A stretch of 64,000 bases of DNA from Pseudomonas saponiphila (GTDB taxonomy: Bacteria > Pseudomonadota > Gammaproteobacteria > Pseudomonadales > Pseudomonadaceae): positions 1,488,001 through 1,552,000 of the forward strand of contig NZ_FNTJ01000002.1 of NCBI RefSeq assembly GCF_900105185.1. The letters are read 5' to 3'. Position numbers and translations under genes: made by a program. The notes beneath the pieces were generated by a model. That model was not told where the DNA came from and did not search any database. It saw only the letters and a list, made by a program, of their open reading frames with translations. Within the stretch, counting starts at the first letter, position 1, and each line of letters opens with the position of its first letter. Of this stretch, positions 1 through 9,115 are shown in pieces.

Positions 1-75
1 GCTGGCCAGCAGCAGGGCGCCGGCCAGCAGGCTCAGGGAGCCTTGGCCACGCGGGCTGTGGTGGTTGGCATGCAT
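1..75 (-). CDS. algG: AlgG, start of mannuronan C5-epimerase (partial)
   Basis: Only the first 25 codons are present, beginning MHANHHSPRGQG and running into a hydrophobic LSLLAGALLLA stretch that looks like a signal peptide; the gene leaves the window at base 1. Identity rests mainly on position: in the conserved Pseudomonas alginate operon algG follows algE directly, 26 bases downstream here. AlgG is the periplasmic epimerase that converts mannuronate residues to guluronate in the polymer and is part of the export scaffold. A second in-frame-like ATG lies at 71, but the one at 75 is the first. The sequence itself shows only a secretion signal. Confidence 0.75.
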   Translation of the reverse strand, partial: MHANHHSPRGQGSLSLLAGALLLAS

Positions 76-101
76 GTCGGGCACTCCTTTGGCGGTGCGC
101 A

Positions 102-1622
102 TCAGAAGCGCCAGATCACGTCGATGAAGGCGCGGTGCATGTAGGAGTCGACCTCTTTGCCGTAGGCGTCGCCGGGCTTGAACACGCCACCGCGAAACCG
201 CACCAGGGCCGAAGGTTCGTCGATCGACTGGCTCAGGGCCGCGGGCAGCAGGCCTTGCTTGAAGTACTTGGTGACCACCAGGTCCAGCTCCTGGCCGAGG
301 TCTTTCTTGCCGTCCTGCAAGGGCAGCGAAGTGCTACTGAGCAGGGCGCCGCTGGCGTCGTCGTACTGGTTGTCCACGGCATTGATGCCGTTGCTGCCCA
401 CCGGCTTGTTGCCGTCCACGCGCCAGAACTTGTGGTAGACCAGGCTGGCGTCGTAGTCCTCGCGCAGTTGCCAGGAGCCGAACAGGGTGGCGGTCTGGGT
501 GTTGTTCATTTCGCCACGGAAGGCTTCGCCGAAGCGGTGCACCCGGGAACGGGTGCCGGTGTAGTTGGAGCGGTTGCTCTGCAGGCCGTTCTGCTCGTAT
601 TCGGCGCTGGCCCGGGCATAGGCGGCGCCCACTTGCCAGTTCGGGTCCAGGCGCAGGCGCACCCCCAGGTCGGTGGCCCAGCCATCGAGGTGGTCACCGC
701 GCTTGGCCTGGGCCGGGCGGCTGCCGTCGGCGTTCAGCGGGTTGACGGTGTCGCGGTCGCCGCGCATGCCGGTGAGGCTGGCCCAGTAGTTGACGGTGTT
801 GGTGTTGCGAAAGTTGTAGGCGTCGCTGTTGGCTTCCAGGCCGAGCCAGGTCAGGTCGCCGTTGTGCTTCTTGTCCAGCGGGTCGCTGGCCACGCCGGGC
901 TGGGCGTAGTCGAGCTTGCCGTCGTCGTGGGTGTGGTGGGCGCGGATGCCGACCCACTGGCCGGGCGTCCACTGGTAGGCGGCGTCGGCGTACAGGTGCA
1001 GGCGGTCCTTGTCCTCGGGCGCCAGCTTCTTGAGGTCGGTGCGGTATTCGCTGAAGCGCTCGGCGGCGCCGACGTTGGCCCGCAGCAGGGTGGTGTCGAA
1101 GGTCCAGTTCAGTGCCTCGATGTTGGTGTCGCGCCATTGCCCGTCGTCGTTGCGCAGGCGCTGGCGACCGAACTTCAACTGCTCGCCGGGGTAGGCGGTG
1201 AAGCCGCTGTAGCCGATCCAGAACTCGCGCATCGCCAGGTAGCTCTTCTTGGTCTTGCGGTCGTCGTTGCCGGACTGCTGGCTGGCGTCGTCGCCGGAGG
1301 TTTGCAGGGTGTCGGTTTCGATCACGTCGCTGGACGTCACCGCCTGGCCCATGGCGTAGGCGCTCCAGTTGCCGCTTTCGCCATAGACCCAGGGCCGCAG
1401 GTCGAGGCCGACGCCGTTGACGTCGCCACCGCGCTGGGTGCCCAGGTCGCGGTCGTCCTCGGACTGGCCGGTGATCTTCACTTCCAGGCCGAAGTTCTGG
1501 GTGTCGCTGAGGGCGGCCAGGGCCGGAGTGGACCCGAGCATGGCAAAACCCAGGGCCATGCCCAGTTTCGACAGGCTGAAACGTCCAGGGACAGCAGTGG
1601 TGAGTGCAAGCTTGAGTGTCAT
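102..1622 (-). CDS. algE: AlgE, outer-membrane alginate export porin
   Basis: 506 residues, close to the roughly 490-residue P. aeruginosa AlgE. A cleavable signal peptide ends near TPALA-A (about residue 36). The mature part has the alternating polar/aromatic strands of a beta-barrel and ends in the C-terminal phenylalanine signature (IDVIWRF) used by the BAM machinery. Arginine-rich strands such as [16 protein letters not shown] fit the positively charged lumen that selects the polyanionic polymer. The ATG overlaps the algK stop by four bases (ATGA), so the two are probably translationally coupled. It works with the AlgK lipoprotein to secrete alginate across the outer membrane. Confidence 0.95.
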   Translation of the reverse strand: MTLKLALTTAVPGRFSLSKLGMALGFAMLGSTPALAALSDTQNFGLEVKITGQSEDDRDLGTQRGGDVNGVGLDLRPWVYGESGNWSAYAMGQAVTSSDVIETDTLQTSGDDASQQSGNDDRKTKKSYLAMREFWIGYSGFTAYPGEQLKFGRQRLRNDDGQWRDTNIEALNWTFDTTLLRANVGAAERFSEYRTDLKKLAPEDKDRLHLYADAAYQWTPGQWVGIRAHHTHDDGKLDYAQPGVASDPLDKKHNGDLTWLGLEANSDAYNFRNTNTVNYWASLTGMRGDRDTVNPLNADGSRPAQAKRGDHLDGWATDLGVRLRLDPNWQVGAAYARASAEYEQNGLQSNRSNYTGTRSRVHRFGEAFRGEMNNTQTATLFGSWQLREDYDASLVYHKFWRVDGNKPVGSNGINAVDNQYDDASGALLSSTSLPLQDGKKDLGQELDLVVTKYFKQGLLPAALSQSIDEPSALVRFRGGVFKPGDAYGKEVDSYMHRAFIDVIWRF

Positions 1623-3124
1623 AGGGATTCCTCGCCGTCTTCTTCCTGCAGGGCGTGCAGTTGCAGCGTGTTCTGGGTCAGGGCGCCACGCACCGCTTGT
1701 TCCTGTTGCAGCAGGCGCTGGGCTTCGGCGCGCTGGCCGGGGGGCAATTGCTCTTCAACCTGCTGGGCCAGTTCGTTGGCCTGGGGCGTGTCCTGGACCT
1801 TGGCCAGCTGGCTGAAGACGTAGGCGTTGACCGGATTGGGCTGGGTGCCGCGGCCCTGGGAAAACAGTTGGGCAATGGCGAAATCGGCGCTGTTCTGGCC
1901 GTTGCGCGCGGCGGTCAACAGGTGGTCCAGGGCTTTTTGCGGGTACACCTGGCCCAGGTAGCCACGGCGGTAGATCTGCCCCAGGTAGTAATCGGCGGCG
2001 ACTTCGCGGCCCACGGCTTTCTGGAAGTGCGCCTCGGCCACCTTGGCATCGGCCGGCACCCATTTGCCTTCGTAGTAGAGCTTGCCCAGCAGCAGTTCGG
2101 CCCGGGGCTGGTCGGCGGCGCGGCCGTTTTCCAGGTATTCCAGCATCTTCTCGACGTCCCCCAGTTCGGGGAAGTCGTAGAGCAGTTGCGCCAGGCTGAC
2201 CCAGGACGCCGGGTAGCCCGGGGCCACTTGTTCCAGCAGGGCCTGGGCGGTCTTTTCGTCCGGCTTGCCGAGGCTGGCATCGCCCAGCACCCGGGCCACG
2301 CTGTCGACCCGCTGGGCGCTGACGGCGCCGCGGCTGTAGCCGGCCTGCAGTTGCTTGATCAGTTCGGCCTGTTGTTCTGGCTGGCCGCGCTTCTGGTAGA
2401 CGGTGGCCAGCTCGACGTAGCAGATGTCGGTGCTGTTGAGGGCGGCCTTGCAGATGCTTTCCACCTGGTCCAGGTGCTGGTCGTAGCTGCCCTGGGTGCG
2501 ATACAGCAGGACTTGCGCCAGGCCGGCTTCCGGGTAGCCGGCGCTGCGCCATTGGCTGATCTGCTGCTGGGCGTTGATGTTGGGGAAGCTGTGGGGGTAT
2601 TGCAGGTACAGCATCGCCAGGGGGATCAGGGTGTTGCCTTCGCCCTGGGCAAAGGCTTTTTTCAACAGGCCCTCGGCTTCGTGCTGCTCGGCTTCGGTGG
2701 CACCGGGCTTGGCCACCAGCAGCCGGCCCAGGCGCGCCTGGGCCCGGGGCGAAGTGTCGGCGGCGGCGCGGTAGGTGGCCTCGGCCTGCTTGATCTGCGC
2801 CGGGTCGCGGCTTTCCACCTGGATGTCCGCCAGGCCCACTTGCGCCTCGCTGTAGCCCAGGTCCGCCAGCTGGCGGTAGTTCTGCTGGGCCAGGGCGGTG
2901 TCGCCGCGCTTCAGGGCTTGGTTGGCCAGGCGCTGGTCCGGCAGGCCGGCGCAACCGGCCAGGGTCACGGCCAGCGCCAGTGAGCACAGGGCCAGGTGGC
3001 GGCGGCCTTGAGCGCTTTCGCGAGCAAGCTCGCTCCTACGGGGGGCGGCGGTGTTCTGGTAGGAGCCAGCTTGCTCGCGATCGAGTGCGCAGCACTCGCC
3101 AATGAAAAGGCTAGTCACAGGCAT
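1619..3124 (-). CDS. algK: AlgK, TPR/Sel1-repeat outer-membrane lipoprotein
   Basis: 501 residues. After a lipobox (TLAGC, Cys at about 58) the chain is a series of Sel1/TPR-like helical repeats (for example [20 protein letters not shown] and [17 protein letters not shown]). AlgK is the scaffold that helps place AlgE and contacts the periplasmic alginate complex. The start at 3124 has a strong GGAGG ribosome site six bases upstream, and no ATG, GTG or TTG start was found between it and the lipobox. The first 58 residues are unusual: normally the signal peptide is about 20-30 residues, but here about 35 extra residues (including [11 protein letters not shown] and RRSELARES) are encoded by a REP pair at 3019-3101. 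The hydrophobic core [15 protein letters not shown] is intact, so lipidation may still occur. Confidence 0.92.
   Translation of the reverse strand: MPVTSLFIGECCALDREQAGSYQNTAAPRRSELARESAQGRRHLALCSLALAVTLAGCAGLPDQRLANQALKRGDTALAQQNYRQLADLGYSEAQVGLADIQVESRDPAQIKQAEATYRAAADTSPRAQARLGRLLVAKPGATEAEQHEAEGLLKKAFAQGEGNTLIPLAMLYLQYPHSFPNINAQQQISQWRSAGYPEAGLAQVLLYRTQGSYDQHLDQVESICKAALNSTDICYVELATVYQKRGQPEQQAELIKQLQAGYSRGAVSAQRVDSVARVLGDASLGKPDEKTAQALLEQVAPGYPASWVSLAQLLYDFPELGDVEKMLEYLENGRAADQPRAELLLGKLYYEGKWVPADAKVAEAHFQKAVGREVAADYYLGQIYRRGYLGQVYPQKALDHLLTAARNGQNSADFAIAQLFSQGRGTQPNPVNAYVFSQLAKVQDTPQANELAQQVEEQLPPGQRAEAQRLLQQEQAVRGALTQNTLQLHALQEEDGEESL
3019..3101. repeat. REP pair inside the 5' coding region of algK
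   Basis: Two REP cores face each other: CGAGCAAGCTCGCTCCTAC at 3021-3039 and the inverse GTAGGAGCCAGCTTGCTCGC at 3059-3078, followed by the palindromic tail CGAGTGCGCAGCACTCG. These are the REPs found elsewhere in this window between genes (8917, 9010, 15833). Here they are translated as part of the algK N-terminus. The inverted pair can form a stable hairpin in the mRNA shortly after the start codon. Confidence 0.88.
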
Positions 3125-3133
3125 GTCCTCCGC

Positions 3134-4303
3134 TCAGAGACCGGCGGCCATGGCTTTGTCGATCAGCCAGTTCAGCGAGGGACCGCGGTCGCTGCTGACT
3201 TCCACCGGGCGCCCGGCGAAGGCGCTGCTCAGGGGCGCGTCGGGCTTGATCTGCACGCGGATGTCGGAGGACAGGTCATCGCTGTTGAGGCTGGTGCTGC
3301 TGACGATGGTGCCGGTGCGTACTTCATCCTCGCCGGCGATCTGGAAGTTGACCTGGGTGCCCGGGCGCACGTCGCCGAACTGGCGATAGGAGAAGCGCGC
3401 CTCGACGTTGGCCTGGCTGTTGCGGGGCACCAGTTGGAAGATCACGTCGCCCTTGCTCGCGTACTGACCGTCGGCCACCCGTTGCTGGGCCACGGTGCAG
3501 TCGCAGGGGGAGGTCAGGGTGCCGGTCATCTGCTTGCCGAACAGTTCCTCGACCTTGGCCGGTTGCAGCTGGTTTTCGTCCAGGTGGCCCTTGAGCACGT
3601 CGAGCATGCTGGTGCTGAAGCTGGCCAGGGGCGCGCCCTTGGCCACGGCGCCATCGACCTGCACCAGGCTTTGCACGGTGCCATCGCGGGGCATGGTGAC
3701 GTTCATCCCCGGCACGTTGACCAGCCCGGCCTGGGCGTGGCTGACGAAGGTCATGCCGTACACCGACTTGAGCACGAAGCCGAAGGCGGCCAGGCCAACG
3801 ATGAAGATCCCGGCGCTGAAGGTTACCGCCCGCAGCCGGCCCAGTGGGGTCATGCCACTGCCGCTGTCCTTGGTCTTGCGCGCCTTGGTGAAGTTGTCGC
3901 GCTGCAGGGTGGCGAGCACGTCGCCCATGCTGACGATGTCGCCGGCTAGGTGCGAGGTGATCAGGTGGCGCAGGGTGGAGATGTCCTGGGGTTCCAGGTT
4001 CTGGAACTGGCAGCCGACGCGGCCGCTCTGGCGGTCGAAGGAGCGGATCTGCAGCTCCACGTCCATGGCCAGGCCGAGGTTGTCGATGACGAACTGCAGG
4101 CGGCCCTTGTGCACCGAGCCGATGCTCAGCATCTGCTGCCCGGCGTTGAAGCTCAGGCCGCCGGCGGAGAGATCGTGGATCCGCACTTCCAGCGGTTTGG
4201 CTTCGGTCCCGAAGAAGCGCAGCTTGGCCGGGATCTTGACCCGGGCGTGCTGGCGCTGGGCTTCGGATTCATGCACTACGTTGACGTTCACGGCGGTGTT
4301 CAT
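3134..4303 (-). CDS. alg44: Alg44, PilZ c-di-GMP receptor / alginate polymerase co-subunit
   Basis: 389 residues, the usual length. The N-terminal PilZ domain has the c-di-GMP motif RxxxR at R17-R21 and D44-x-S46-x-x-G-G (DLSAGG). One transmembrane segment follows (about residues 155-180, TFSAGIFIVGLAAFGFVL). The periplasmic part resembles membrane-fusion (HlyD-like) proteins. Alg44 activates the Alg8 glycosyltransferase when c-di-GMP is bound. It starts 34 bases after alg8 and ends nine bases before the algK start codon. Confidence 0.96.
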   Translation of the reverse strand: MNTAVNVNVVHESEAQRQHARVKIPAKLRFFGTEAKPLEVRIHDLSAGGLSFNAGQQMLSIGSVHKGRLQFVIDNLGLAMDVELQIRSFDRQSGRVGCQFQNLEPQDISTLRHLITSHLAGDIVSMGDVLATLQRDNFTKARKTKDSGSGMTPLGRLRAVTFSAGIFIVGLAAFGFVLKSVYGMTFVSHAQAGLVNVPGMNVTMPRDGTVQSLVQVDGAVAKGAPLASFSTSMLDVLKGHLDENQLQPAKVEELFGKQMTGTLTSPCDCTVAQQRVADGQYASKGDVIFQLVPRNSQANVEARFSYRQFGDVRPGTQVNFQIAGEDEVRTGTIVSSTSLNSDDLSSDIRVQIKPDAPLSSAFAGRPVEVSSDRGPSLNWLIDKAMAAGL

Positions 4304-4337
4304 AGAGTCGATTTCCTAATCAATTCGGGCAGGCGGT

Positions 4338-5819
4338 TCAGACCATCAGCAGCAGGGCGGCGACGAACACGCTGCCGGCGGAGAAGGTCATGGTTCGAGA
4401 CGACCAGGTGTTGAACCAACGTTGAAAACTGGCCAGATCGCGGGTCAGCTTGGTGTCCTGGCGGGTCCAGGATTGCTGGTCGAGGCGGAAGAACACGTAG
4501 ATCTTCACCAGCGCGCCGACGATCTGGTTGTAATAGAGAATCAGCGGGTAGGCCGGGCCGATGCGGTGCCCCGAACAGGACAGCAGCAGGGTCAGGATCA
4601 GGCGGGTGATACCGATCCACAGCAGGTAGGCGAGGATGAAGGCGGTGCCGTACTTGACGCTGGCGATGATGGCCACGGTCAGGCCCAGCAGCGAGGTCCA
4701 CATCGACACCCGCTGGTCGAACAGCACCACGCTGGTGAACAGCCCCAGGCGTTTGATCCCCAGCCCCAGGGCCCGGGCGTTCTGCCGCAGGTTGTTGCCG
4801 TACCAGCGGAACATCAGCTTGCGGCTGGCCTTGATGAAGCTCTTCTCCGGCGGGTGTTCCACGGTGTTGATCGCCGCGTCGGGCACGTAGAAGGTGTCGT
4901 AGCCCAGACGCATCAGGCTGTACCAGCTGGACTTGTCGTCGCCGGTGAGGAACTTGAAGCGGCCCAGGCGCCAGTGCTGCAGGGAGTCGCTTTCGACGTC
5001 GGCGATGAAGTCGGGGTCGGTGACCACGGTGGCGCGAAATACCGACATGCGTCCGGTCATGGTCAGCACGCGTTTGGACAGGGCCATGGAGCACATGTTG
5101 ATGTGGCGCTGGGCGAAGCGCAGCTTGTGCCATTGGCTCATCACGTAGCCGCCGCGCACTTCGCAGAATTCGTTGGTGGTCAGGCCGCCGACGTTGTCGA
5201 ACAGTTGGAACCAGGGCACGGTCTTGCGCACCACGCCTTCGCCGAGCACGGTGTCGCCATCGATCACCGCCACCACCGCGCGGTTGTCCGGCAGGTGCCG
5301 GGAGATGGCGCGGAAACCGAAGGCCAGGCCGTCACGCTTGCCGGTGCCGGGAATGCGCACGAAGTCCAGCTTGACCCGCTGCGGCGGATTCATCCGCGCC
5401 CACAGGCTTTTCACCAGCAACTCGTCGGACATTTCCACGATCGAGCAGACCACGGTGGTGGGGAAGCCGCAGTCGATGGCTTCGCGGATCACCGAGCCGT
5501 AGACCTGGGCGGTGGTCAGCGCGTCGATGCGAAAGCTGGTGACCATCAGGAACACGTGGGACGGATCGGCCGCGCTGCCGAGCTTGCGTACCTTGCGCCG
5601 CAGGTGCGGGTAGACCACGTAGAGAAACAGCATGCCGCGCACGAAGTGCGTGGCGCCCATGGAGTAGCGCCAGATGCCCACGGCGCCAATCAGGAAAATG
5701 AAGTCCTTGGATTGCGAGTCGAAAGTCGACGCGGGCAGCAGCAAGGCCATGCCCATCAGCAAACTCAAGTAAAACAGCCAACCGGCGGCCTGAAGCAGGC
5801 CGTGCTTTAGCCTGTGCAT
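4338..5819 (-). CDS. alg8: Alg8, alginate polymerase (GT2 glycosyltransferase)
   Basis: 493 residues from the ATG at 5819 ([14 protein letters not shown]), matching the 494 of P. aeruginosa. An upstream in-frame ATG at 5942 lies inside algD and is rejected; AGGA lies about eight bases before 5819. Transmembrane helices flank a cytoplasmic GT-A domain with the UDP/GDP-sugar DxD (AVIDGDTVL) and the catalytic DVESDS region, with the FRWYGNN motif near the acceptor-binding position. Alg8 polymerises GDP-mannuronate into polymannuronate at the inner membrane with Alg44. Confidence 0.96.
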   Translation of the reverse strand: MHRLKHGLLQAAGWLFYLSLLMGMALLLPASTFDSQSKDFIFLIGAVGIWRYSMGATHFVRGMLFLYVVYPHLRRKVRKLGSAADPSHVFLMVTSFRIDALTTAQVYGSVIREAIDCGFPTTVVCSIVEMSDELLVKSLWARMNPPQRVKLDFVRIPGTGKRDGLAFGFRAISRHLPDNRAVVAVIDGDTVLGEGVVRKTVPWFQLFDNVGGLTTNEFCEVRGGYVMSQWHKLRFAQRHINMCSMALSKRVLTMTGRMSVFRATVVTDPDFIADVESDSLQHWRLGRFKFLTGDDKSSWYSLMRLGYDTFYVPDAAINTVEHPPEKSFIKASRKLMFRWYGNNLRQNARALGLGIKRLGLFTSVVLFDQRVSMWTSLLGLTVAIIASVKYGTAFILAYLLWIGITRLILTLLLSCSGHRIGPAYPLILYYNQIVGALVKIYVFFRLDQQSWTRQDTKLTRDLASFQRWFNTWSSRTMTFSAGSVFVAALLLMV

Positions 5820-5846
5820 AATCGAAGTCCTAAAATCAGTTGCAAG

Positions 5847-5893
5847 CTCCAAGCCGCAAGCTTCAAGCGCGGTGCTCTCACTTGCGGCTGGAG
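5847..5893 (-). other. Intercistronic hairpin between algD and alg8
   Basis: CTCCAAGCCGCAAG (5847-5860) pairs with CTTGCGGCTGGAG (5881-5893) with one bulged base. It fills most of the 94-base gap between the algD stop and the alg8 start, in a stretch of CAAGCT-like short repeats common between pseudomonad genes. In the operon mRNA it could slow 3'-5' decay of algD or lower readthrough into alg8. That role is inferred. Confidence 0.5.
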
Positions 5894-5913
5894 TCTCGAA
5901 GCTTGCCGCTGCC

Positions 5914-7230
5914 TTACCAGCAGATGCCTTCGGTACGGCCATTGGCGCTGGTGGCCTTGGACATGAAGCCCACCAGGTCGATGACCTGCTTGCCGTGGGG
6001 CACGTCTTCGGCCAGGGCGCGGAACTTCTCGTCGCGGTTGCCGAGGATGATCAGGTCGGAGTTATCGATCACGGCGTCGAAGTCCGAATTGAGCAGGGAT
6101 GAGACGTGGGGGATCTTCGACTCGATGTAGTCGCGGTTGGCGCCGTGGACCCGGGCGTATTCGACGTTGCTGTCGTAGATGCTCAGGTCGAAGCCCTTGC
6201 CGATGAGCATTTCCGCCAGTTCCACCAGCGGGCTCTCGCGCAGGTCGTCGGTGCCGGCCTTGAAGCTCAGGCCGAGCAGGGCGACCTTGCGCTTGTCGTG
6301 GCTTTCGACGATGTCGAAGGCGTTCTGTACCTGGGATTCGTTGCTGCGCATCAGCGAGTTGAGCAGCGGCGCCTCGACGTCCAGGGCGCCGGCGCGGTAG
6401 GTCAGGGCGCGCACGTCCTTGGGCAGGCAGGAGCCGCCGAAGGCGAAGCCCGGGCGCATGTAGTACTGGGACAGGTTGAGGGTCTTGTCCTGGCAGACCA
6501 CGTCCATCACTTCACGGCCGTCGACGCCCACGGCCTTGGCGATGTTGCCGATCTCGTTGGCGAAGGTGACCTTGGTCGCGTGCCAGACGTTGCAGGTGTA
6601 CTTGATCATCTCGGCGACTTCGATGTCCTTGCGGATGATCGGCGCGTCGAGCTCTTCGTACAGCGCTTGCAGCACATCGCCGGAGGCCTGGTCGAACTGG
6701 CCGATCACGGTCATGGGCGGGAAGTCGTAGTCCTTGATCGCGGTGCTTTCGCGCAGGAACTCGGGGTTCACCGCGACGCCGAAATCCACCCCGGCCTGCT
6801 TGCCCGAGCAGTCTTCGAGAATCGGGATCACCACGTTCTTCACCGTGCCCGGCAGCACCGTGCTGCGCACCACGATGGTGTGGCGGGTGGTCTTGTCGCG
6901 CAGGACGAAACCGATCTCGCGGCACACCGATTCGATGTAGTCCAGTTCCAGGTCGCCGTTCTTCTTGCTCGGGGTGCCGACGCAGATCATCGATAGGTCG
7001 GTATCACGGATGGCTTCGGCGAAATTGGTGGTGCCGCGCAGACGAGCGGTCTGGATGCCTTGCGCCAGAAGTTCACCCAGACCCGGTTCAACAATCGGCG
7101 ATTTACCGGCGTTGATCAGGTCGATCTTCTCTTTCGAAATATCTACGCCAACCACTTCATGGCCCCGTGCGGACAGGCAACCGGCACAGACTGCGCCGAC
7201 GTAACCCAAACCGAATATGCTGATGCGCAT
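5914..7230 (-). CDS. algD: AlgD, GDP-mannose 6-dehydrogenase
   Basis: 438 residues from the ATG at 7230 ([17 protein letters not shown]); an upstream in-frame ATG at 7254 would add eight residues not seen in the family, and AGAGG lies eight bases before 7230. N-terminal Rossmann NAD-binding motif [11 protein letters not shown], central dimer helix, and the catalytic cysteine in FGGSCLPKD (about residue 260). The C-terminus ends EGICW, as in P. aeruginosa. It oxidises GDP-mannose twice to GDP-mannuronate, the committed step of alginate synthesis, and is the first gene of the operon, behind more than 800 bases of non-coding DNA. Confidence 0.97.
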   Translation of the reverse strand: MRISIFGLGYVGAVCAGCLSARGHEVVGVDISKEKIDLINAGKSPIVEPGLGELLAQGIQTARLRGTTNFAEAIRDTDLSMICVGTPSKKNGDLELDYIESVCREIGFVLRDKTTRHTIVVRSTVLPGTVKNVVIPILEDCSGKQAGVDFGVAVNPEFLRESTAIKDYDFPPMTVIGQFDQASGDVLQALYEELDAPIIRKDIEVAEMIKYTCNVWHATKVTFANEIGNIAKAVGVDGREVMDVVCQDKTLNLSQYYMRPGFAFGGSCLPKDVRALTYRAGALDVEAPLLNSLMRSNESQVQNAFDIVESHDKRKVALLGLSFKAGTDDLRESPLVELAEMLIGKGFDLSIYDSNVEYARVHGANRDYIESKIPHVSSLLNSDFDAVIDNSDLIILGNRDEKFRALAEDVPHGKQVIDLVGFMSKATSANGRTEGICW

Positions 7231-7452
7231 CGCATTTACCTCTGTGTTATTCACGCCATTAGATGGCCGGAGTTAATGTTTGCCAGCTGTTTTTGCGCAC
7301 TCGGAAGTACAACGAAGTACGTTGTAGTGCCGCGTGCAGGCAGACTAATTTCCGAGTGTCTGAATAAGTGCACTCAAGTGTGCGCAACCGATCCTTGTTG
7401 TTCTGATTTGCCCTTGATTGTTGCCGGCGGCTCCTGCTGCAGGGTTCGCGAG

Positions 7453-7510
7453 AAAAACCATCCGCAATCCTTTGGATGGCTGAAAGCCGCGTATTGCGGG
7501 CTTTTCAGTT
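7453..7510 (-). other. Terminator-like hairpins in the algD leader
   Basis: Read on the minus strand, CCATCC (7479-7474) pairs with GGATGG (7463-7458) and is followed at once by TTTTT (7457-7453), the form of a weak intrinsic terminator. A second imperfect stem (AAAGCCGC with GCGGGCTTT) lies just before it at 7483-7505. The loop AAAGGATTGC contains GGAT, which can pair with ATCC in the 5' arm, giving an alternative fold. If the promoter at 7703-7729 is right, this lies about 215-240 bases into the leader. Confidence 0.35.
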
Positions 7511-7702
7511 GATTTTCACGGTCCTTGAAGGCCAGCTGTTCCTTGGCTCGTTAGGGGATAGTTGTGGTGCCTTATCTCCTGTTGTTTACCCTTTAGTTAA
7601 TGTTTGTGACTCATTGGTCAAACCAATTTTGCAACTTGATTAGTTTGTCTTGAGTCGGTGTAAGTCATCTCTTACAAACTCGTTGAGAATCGTTACCGGT
7701 GG

Positions 7703-7729
7703 TATGAGCGGTGTCTGCGGGCATAGTTC
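7703..7729 (-). promoter_or_regulatory. Candidate AlgU (sigma-22) promoter of algD
   Basis: Minus strand: GAACTA (7729-7724), 16-base spacer, TCATA (7707-7703). The AlgU/RpoE-type consensus is GAACTT, 16-17 bases, TCTGA. The match is good at -35 (five of six) and partial at -10 (T, C and the final A). It would give a leader of about 465 bases, longer than the roughly 370 known for P. aeruginosa. A GAACTT at 7941-7936 lacks a matching -10. Confidence 0.4.
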
Positions 7730-8003
7730 CGGCCCGCTCATCCTGTTTTGCGAAATTTCTCGAAATATTGAGAAAGATGGCACTGCTTTCAAATTGATAG
7801 CACTTAAGGTTTGGGCCTTTAGTTGTGGGGAGTTGAACTGAGGAGATAGTTTTGTGCCACTACCGAATAAAAAAAGTGGTGCCACTACTGAAAAAAATCA
7901 CTCTTGTCGAGTGAAAGAAAAGTTATGGAAAACGCGGAAAGTTCTATGGTGCCAAAAAAATGGCTTATTGAAGGCGGGGAATGTGCGGGTGATCACATTC
8001 TGG

Positions 8004-8030
8004 CGCGCTCGCCAGGTGGCAACGAGCGCG
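8004..8030 (-). terminator. Possible terminator after yaaA
   Basis: CGCGCTCG (8004-8011) and CGAGCGCG (8023-8030) form a perfect 8-bp GC-rich stem 14 bases past the yaaA stop. No T-run follows on the minus strand, so intrinsic termination is uncertain. Confidence 0.35.
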
Positions 8031-8043
8031 GCAGGGGAACGCT

Positions 8044-8823
8044 TTATTCCGTTGCGTGGTCGCGCAGGAATACCAGGTTGTCGGCCTTGGAGTGCTCCGC
8101 GCTGAAGCGGTAGCCCTGGACGTCGAATTGCTTGAGCTGGGCGGGGTCGTTGATGCGTTCCTGGATGACGAAACGGCTCATCAGGCCCCGGGCCTTCTTG
8201 GCGTAGAAGCTGATGATCTTGTACTGGCCGTTCTTCAGGTCCTTGAACTCGGTGTTGATGATCCGCGCGTTCAGGGCCGTGCGCTTGACCGCCGAGAAGT
8301 ACTCGTTGGAAGCCAGGTTCAGCAGCAGGTCGTCGCCTTGCTCGGCCAGGGCCTCGTTCAGCCATTCACTGATGCGGGTGCCCCAGAAGGCGTACAGGTC
8401 CTTGCCCCGGGCATTGGCCAGCTTGGTGCCCATTTCCAGGCGGTAGGGCTGCATCAGGTCCAGGGGGCGCAGCAGGCCGTAGAGGCCGGAGAGCATGCGC
8501 AGGTGCTGCTGGGCGTAGTCGAAGTCCGCTTCGCTCAAGGTTTCGGCGTTGAGTCCGGTGTAGACGTCGCCCTTGAACGCCAGCAGCGCCTGCTTGGCAT
8601 TGTCTGGGGTGAAGGCCGGTGTCCAGCTGCCGAAGCGCGCGGCATTCAGGCCGCCGATCTTGTCCGACACGTGCATCAGTTCGCTGATCTGCGCCGGGCT
8701 CAGTTCCCGCAGTTGCTGGATCAGTTCCTGGGAGTGGTCGAGGTATTGCGGCTGGGTAAAGCGCTGGATGACCGGCGGCGTTTCGTAATCGAGGGTCTTG
8801 GCGGGTGAAATCACCATCAGCAT
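8044..8823 (-). CDS. yaaA: YaaA family peroxide-stress protein (DUF328)
   Basis: 259 residues beginning [14 protein letters not shown], the signature start of the YaaA/DUF328 family, and carrying the conserved [18 protein letters not shown] and FYAKKARG segments near the middle and C-terminus. The E. coli member helps limit free iron and DNA damage during hydrogen peroxide stress; it is a cytoplasmic DNA-binding protein of its own fold. AGGAG lies just upstream of the ATG. It is transcribed toward the algD control region and shares no operon with neighbours. Confidence 0.93.
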   Translation of the reverse strand: MLMVISPAKTLDYETPPVIQRFTQPQYLDHSQELIQQLRELSPAQISELMHVSDKIGGLNAARFGSWTPAFTPDNAKQALLAFKGDVYTGLNAETLSEADFDYAQQHLRMLSGLYGLLRPLDLMQPYRLEMGTKLANARGKDLYAFWGTRISEWLNEALAEQGDDLLLNLASNEYFSAVKRTALNARIINTEFKDLKNGQYKIISFYAKKARGLMSRFVIQERINDPAQLKQFDVQGYRFSAEHSKADNLVFLRDHATE

Positions 8824-8916
8824 GGGGCGTCTCCTTTAAGCGTCGGGGGATTCTAGGGGCTCGGGCGCCGGGACTCCACCTATCAAGGCGATAGCTGACG
8901 CATGGCTGATGCCCGC

Positions 8917-9049
8917 TGTGGCGAGGGAGCTTGCTCCCGCTGGAGTGCGCAGCGCTCCCAACAGGGCCCACGGGTTATTGCTGATGGATCGGGTGGGGTT
9001 GTATTGGGGCCGCTTCGCGACCCAGCGCGAGCAAGCTCGCTCGCCACAG
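8917..9049. repeat. REP pair between yaaA and the deacetylase-like gene
   Basis: Two REPs in inverse orientation: TGTGGCGAGGGAGCTTGCTC with tail TGGAGTGCGCAGCGCTCCCA (8917-8960) and its counterpart GCGAGCAAGCTCGCTCGCCACA (9027-9048). They fill most of the 292-base gap between the divergently transcribed neighbours. Such pairs (BIMEs) are mobilised by RAYT transposases and bind gyrase or IHF in other bacteria. Confidence 0.85.
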
Positions 9050-9115
9050 GGATGCCTTTGTTGCCCGGCGGATCGGCTATAGTGCCGCGCGGGTTTTGTT
9101 CTGGAGGCATCCCTT

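Larger units (their letters stand above)
7231..8043. promoter_or_regulatory. algD control region and 5' leader (no gene)
   Basis: This 813-base gap is AT-richer than its flanks and carries A-runs (for example at 7869-7874 and 7955-7961). In other pseudomonads the DNA upstream of algD binds AlgR, AmrZ, IHF and other factors far upstream of the start site, so a long regulatory region is expected. I see a candidate AlgU promoter at 7703-7729 and a terminator-like hairpin at 7453-7479. I could not find a convincing copy of the AlgR box. Short ORFs here have no recognisable protein and no good ribosome sites. Confidence 0.6.

Noticed and set aside
3019..3101. CRISPR or tandem array suspected from repeated GAGCAAGCTC units
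   Set aside because: Units are inverse pairs with irregular spacing and match the REP family elsewhere; no spacers and no cas genes.
7640..7885. Small minus-strand ORF of 81 codons in the algD control region
   Set aside because: No ribosome site, no recognisable protein, and it overlaps the likely promoter; the region fits regulatory DNA better.
7936..7941. GAACTT on the minus strand as the algD -35 box
   Set aside because: No TCTGA-like -10 at 16-17 bases; the site at 7703-7729 is a better pair.
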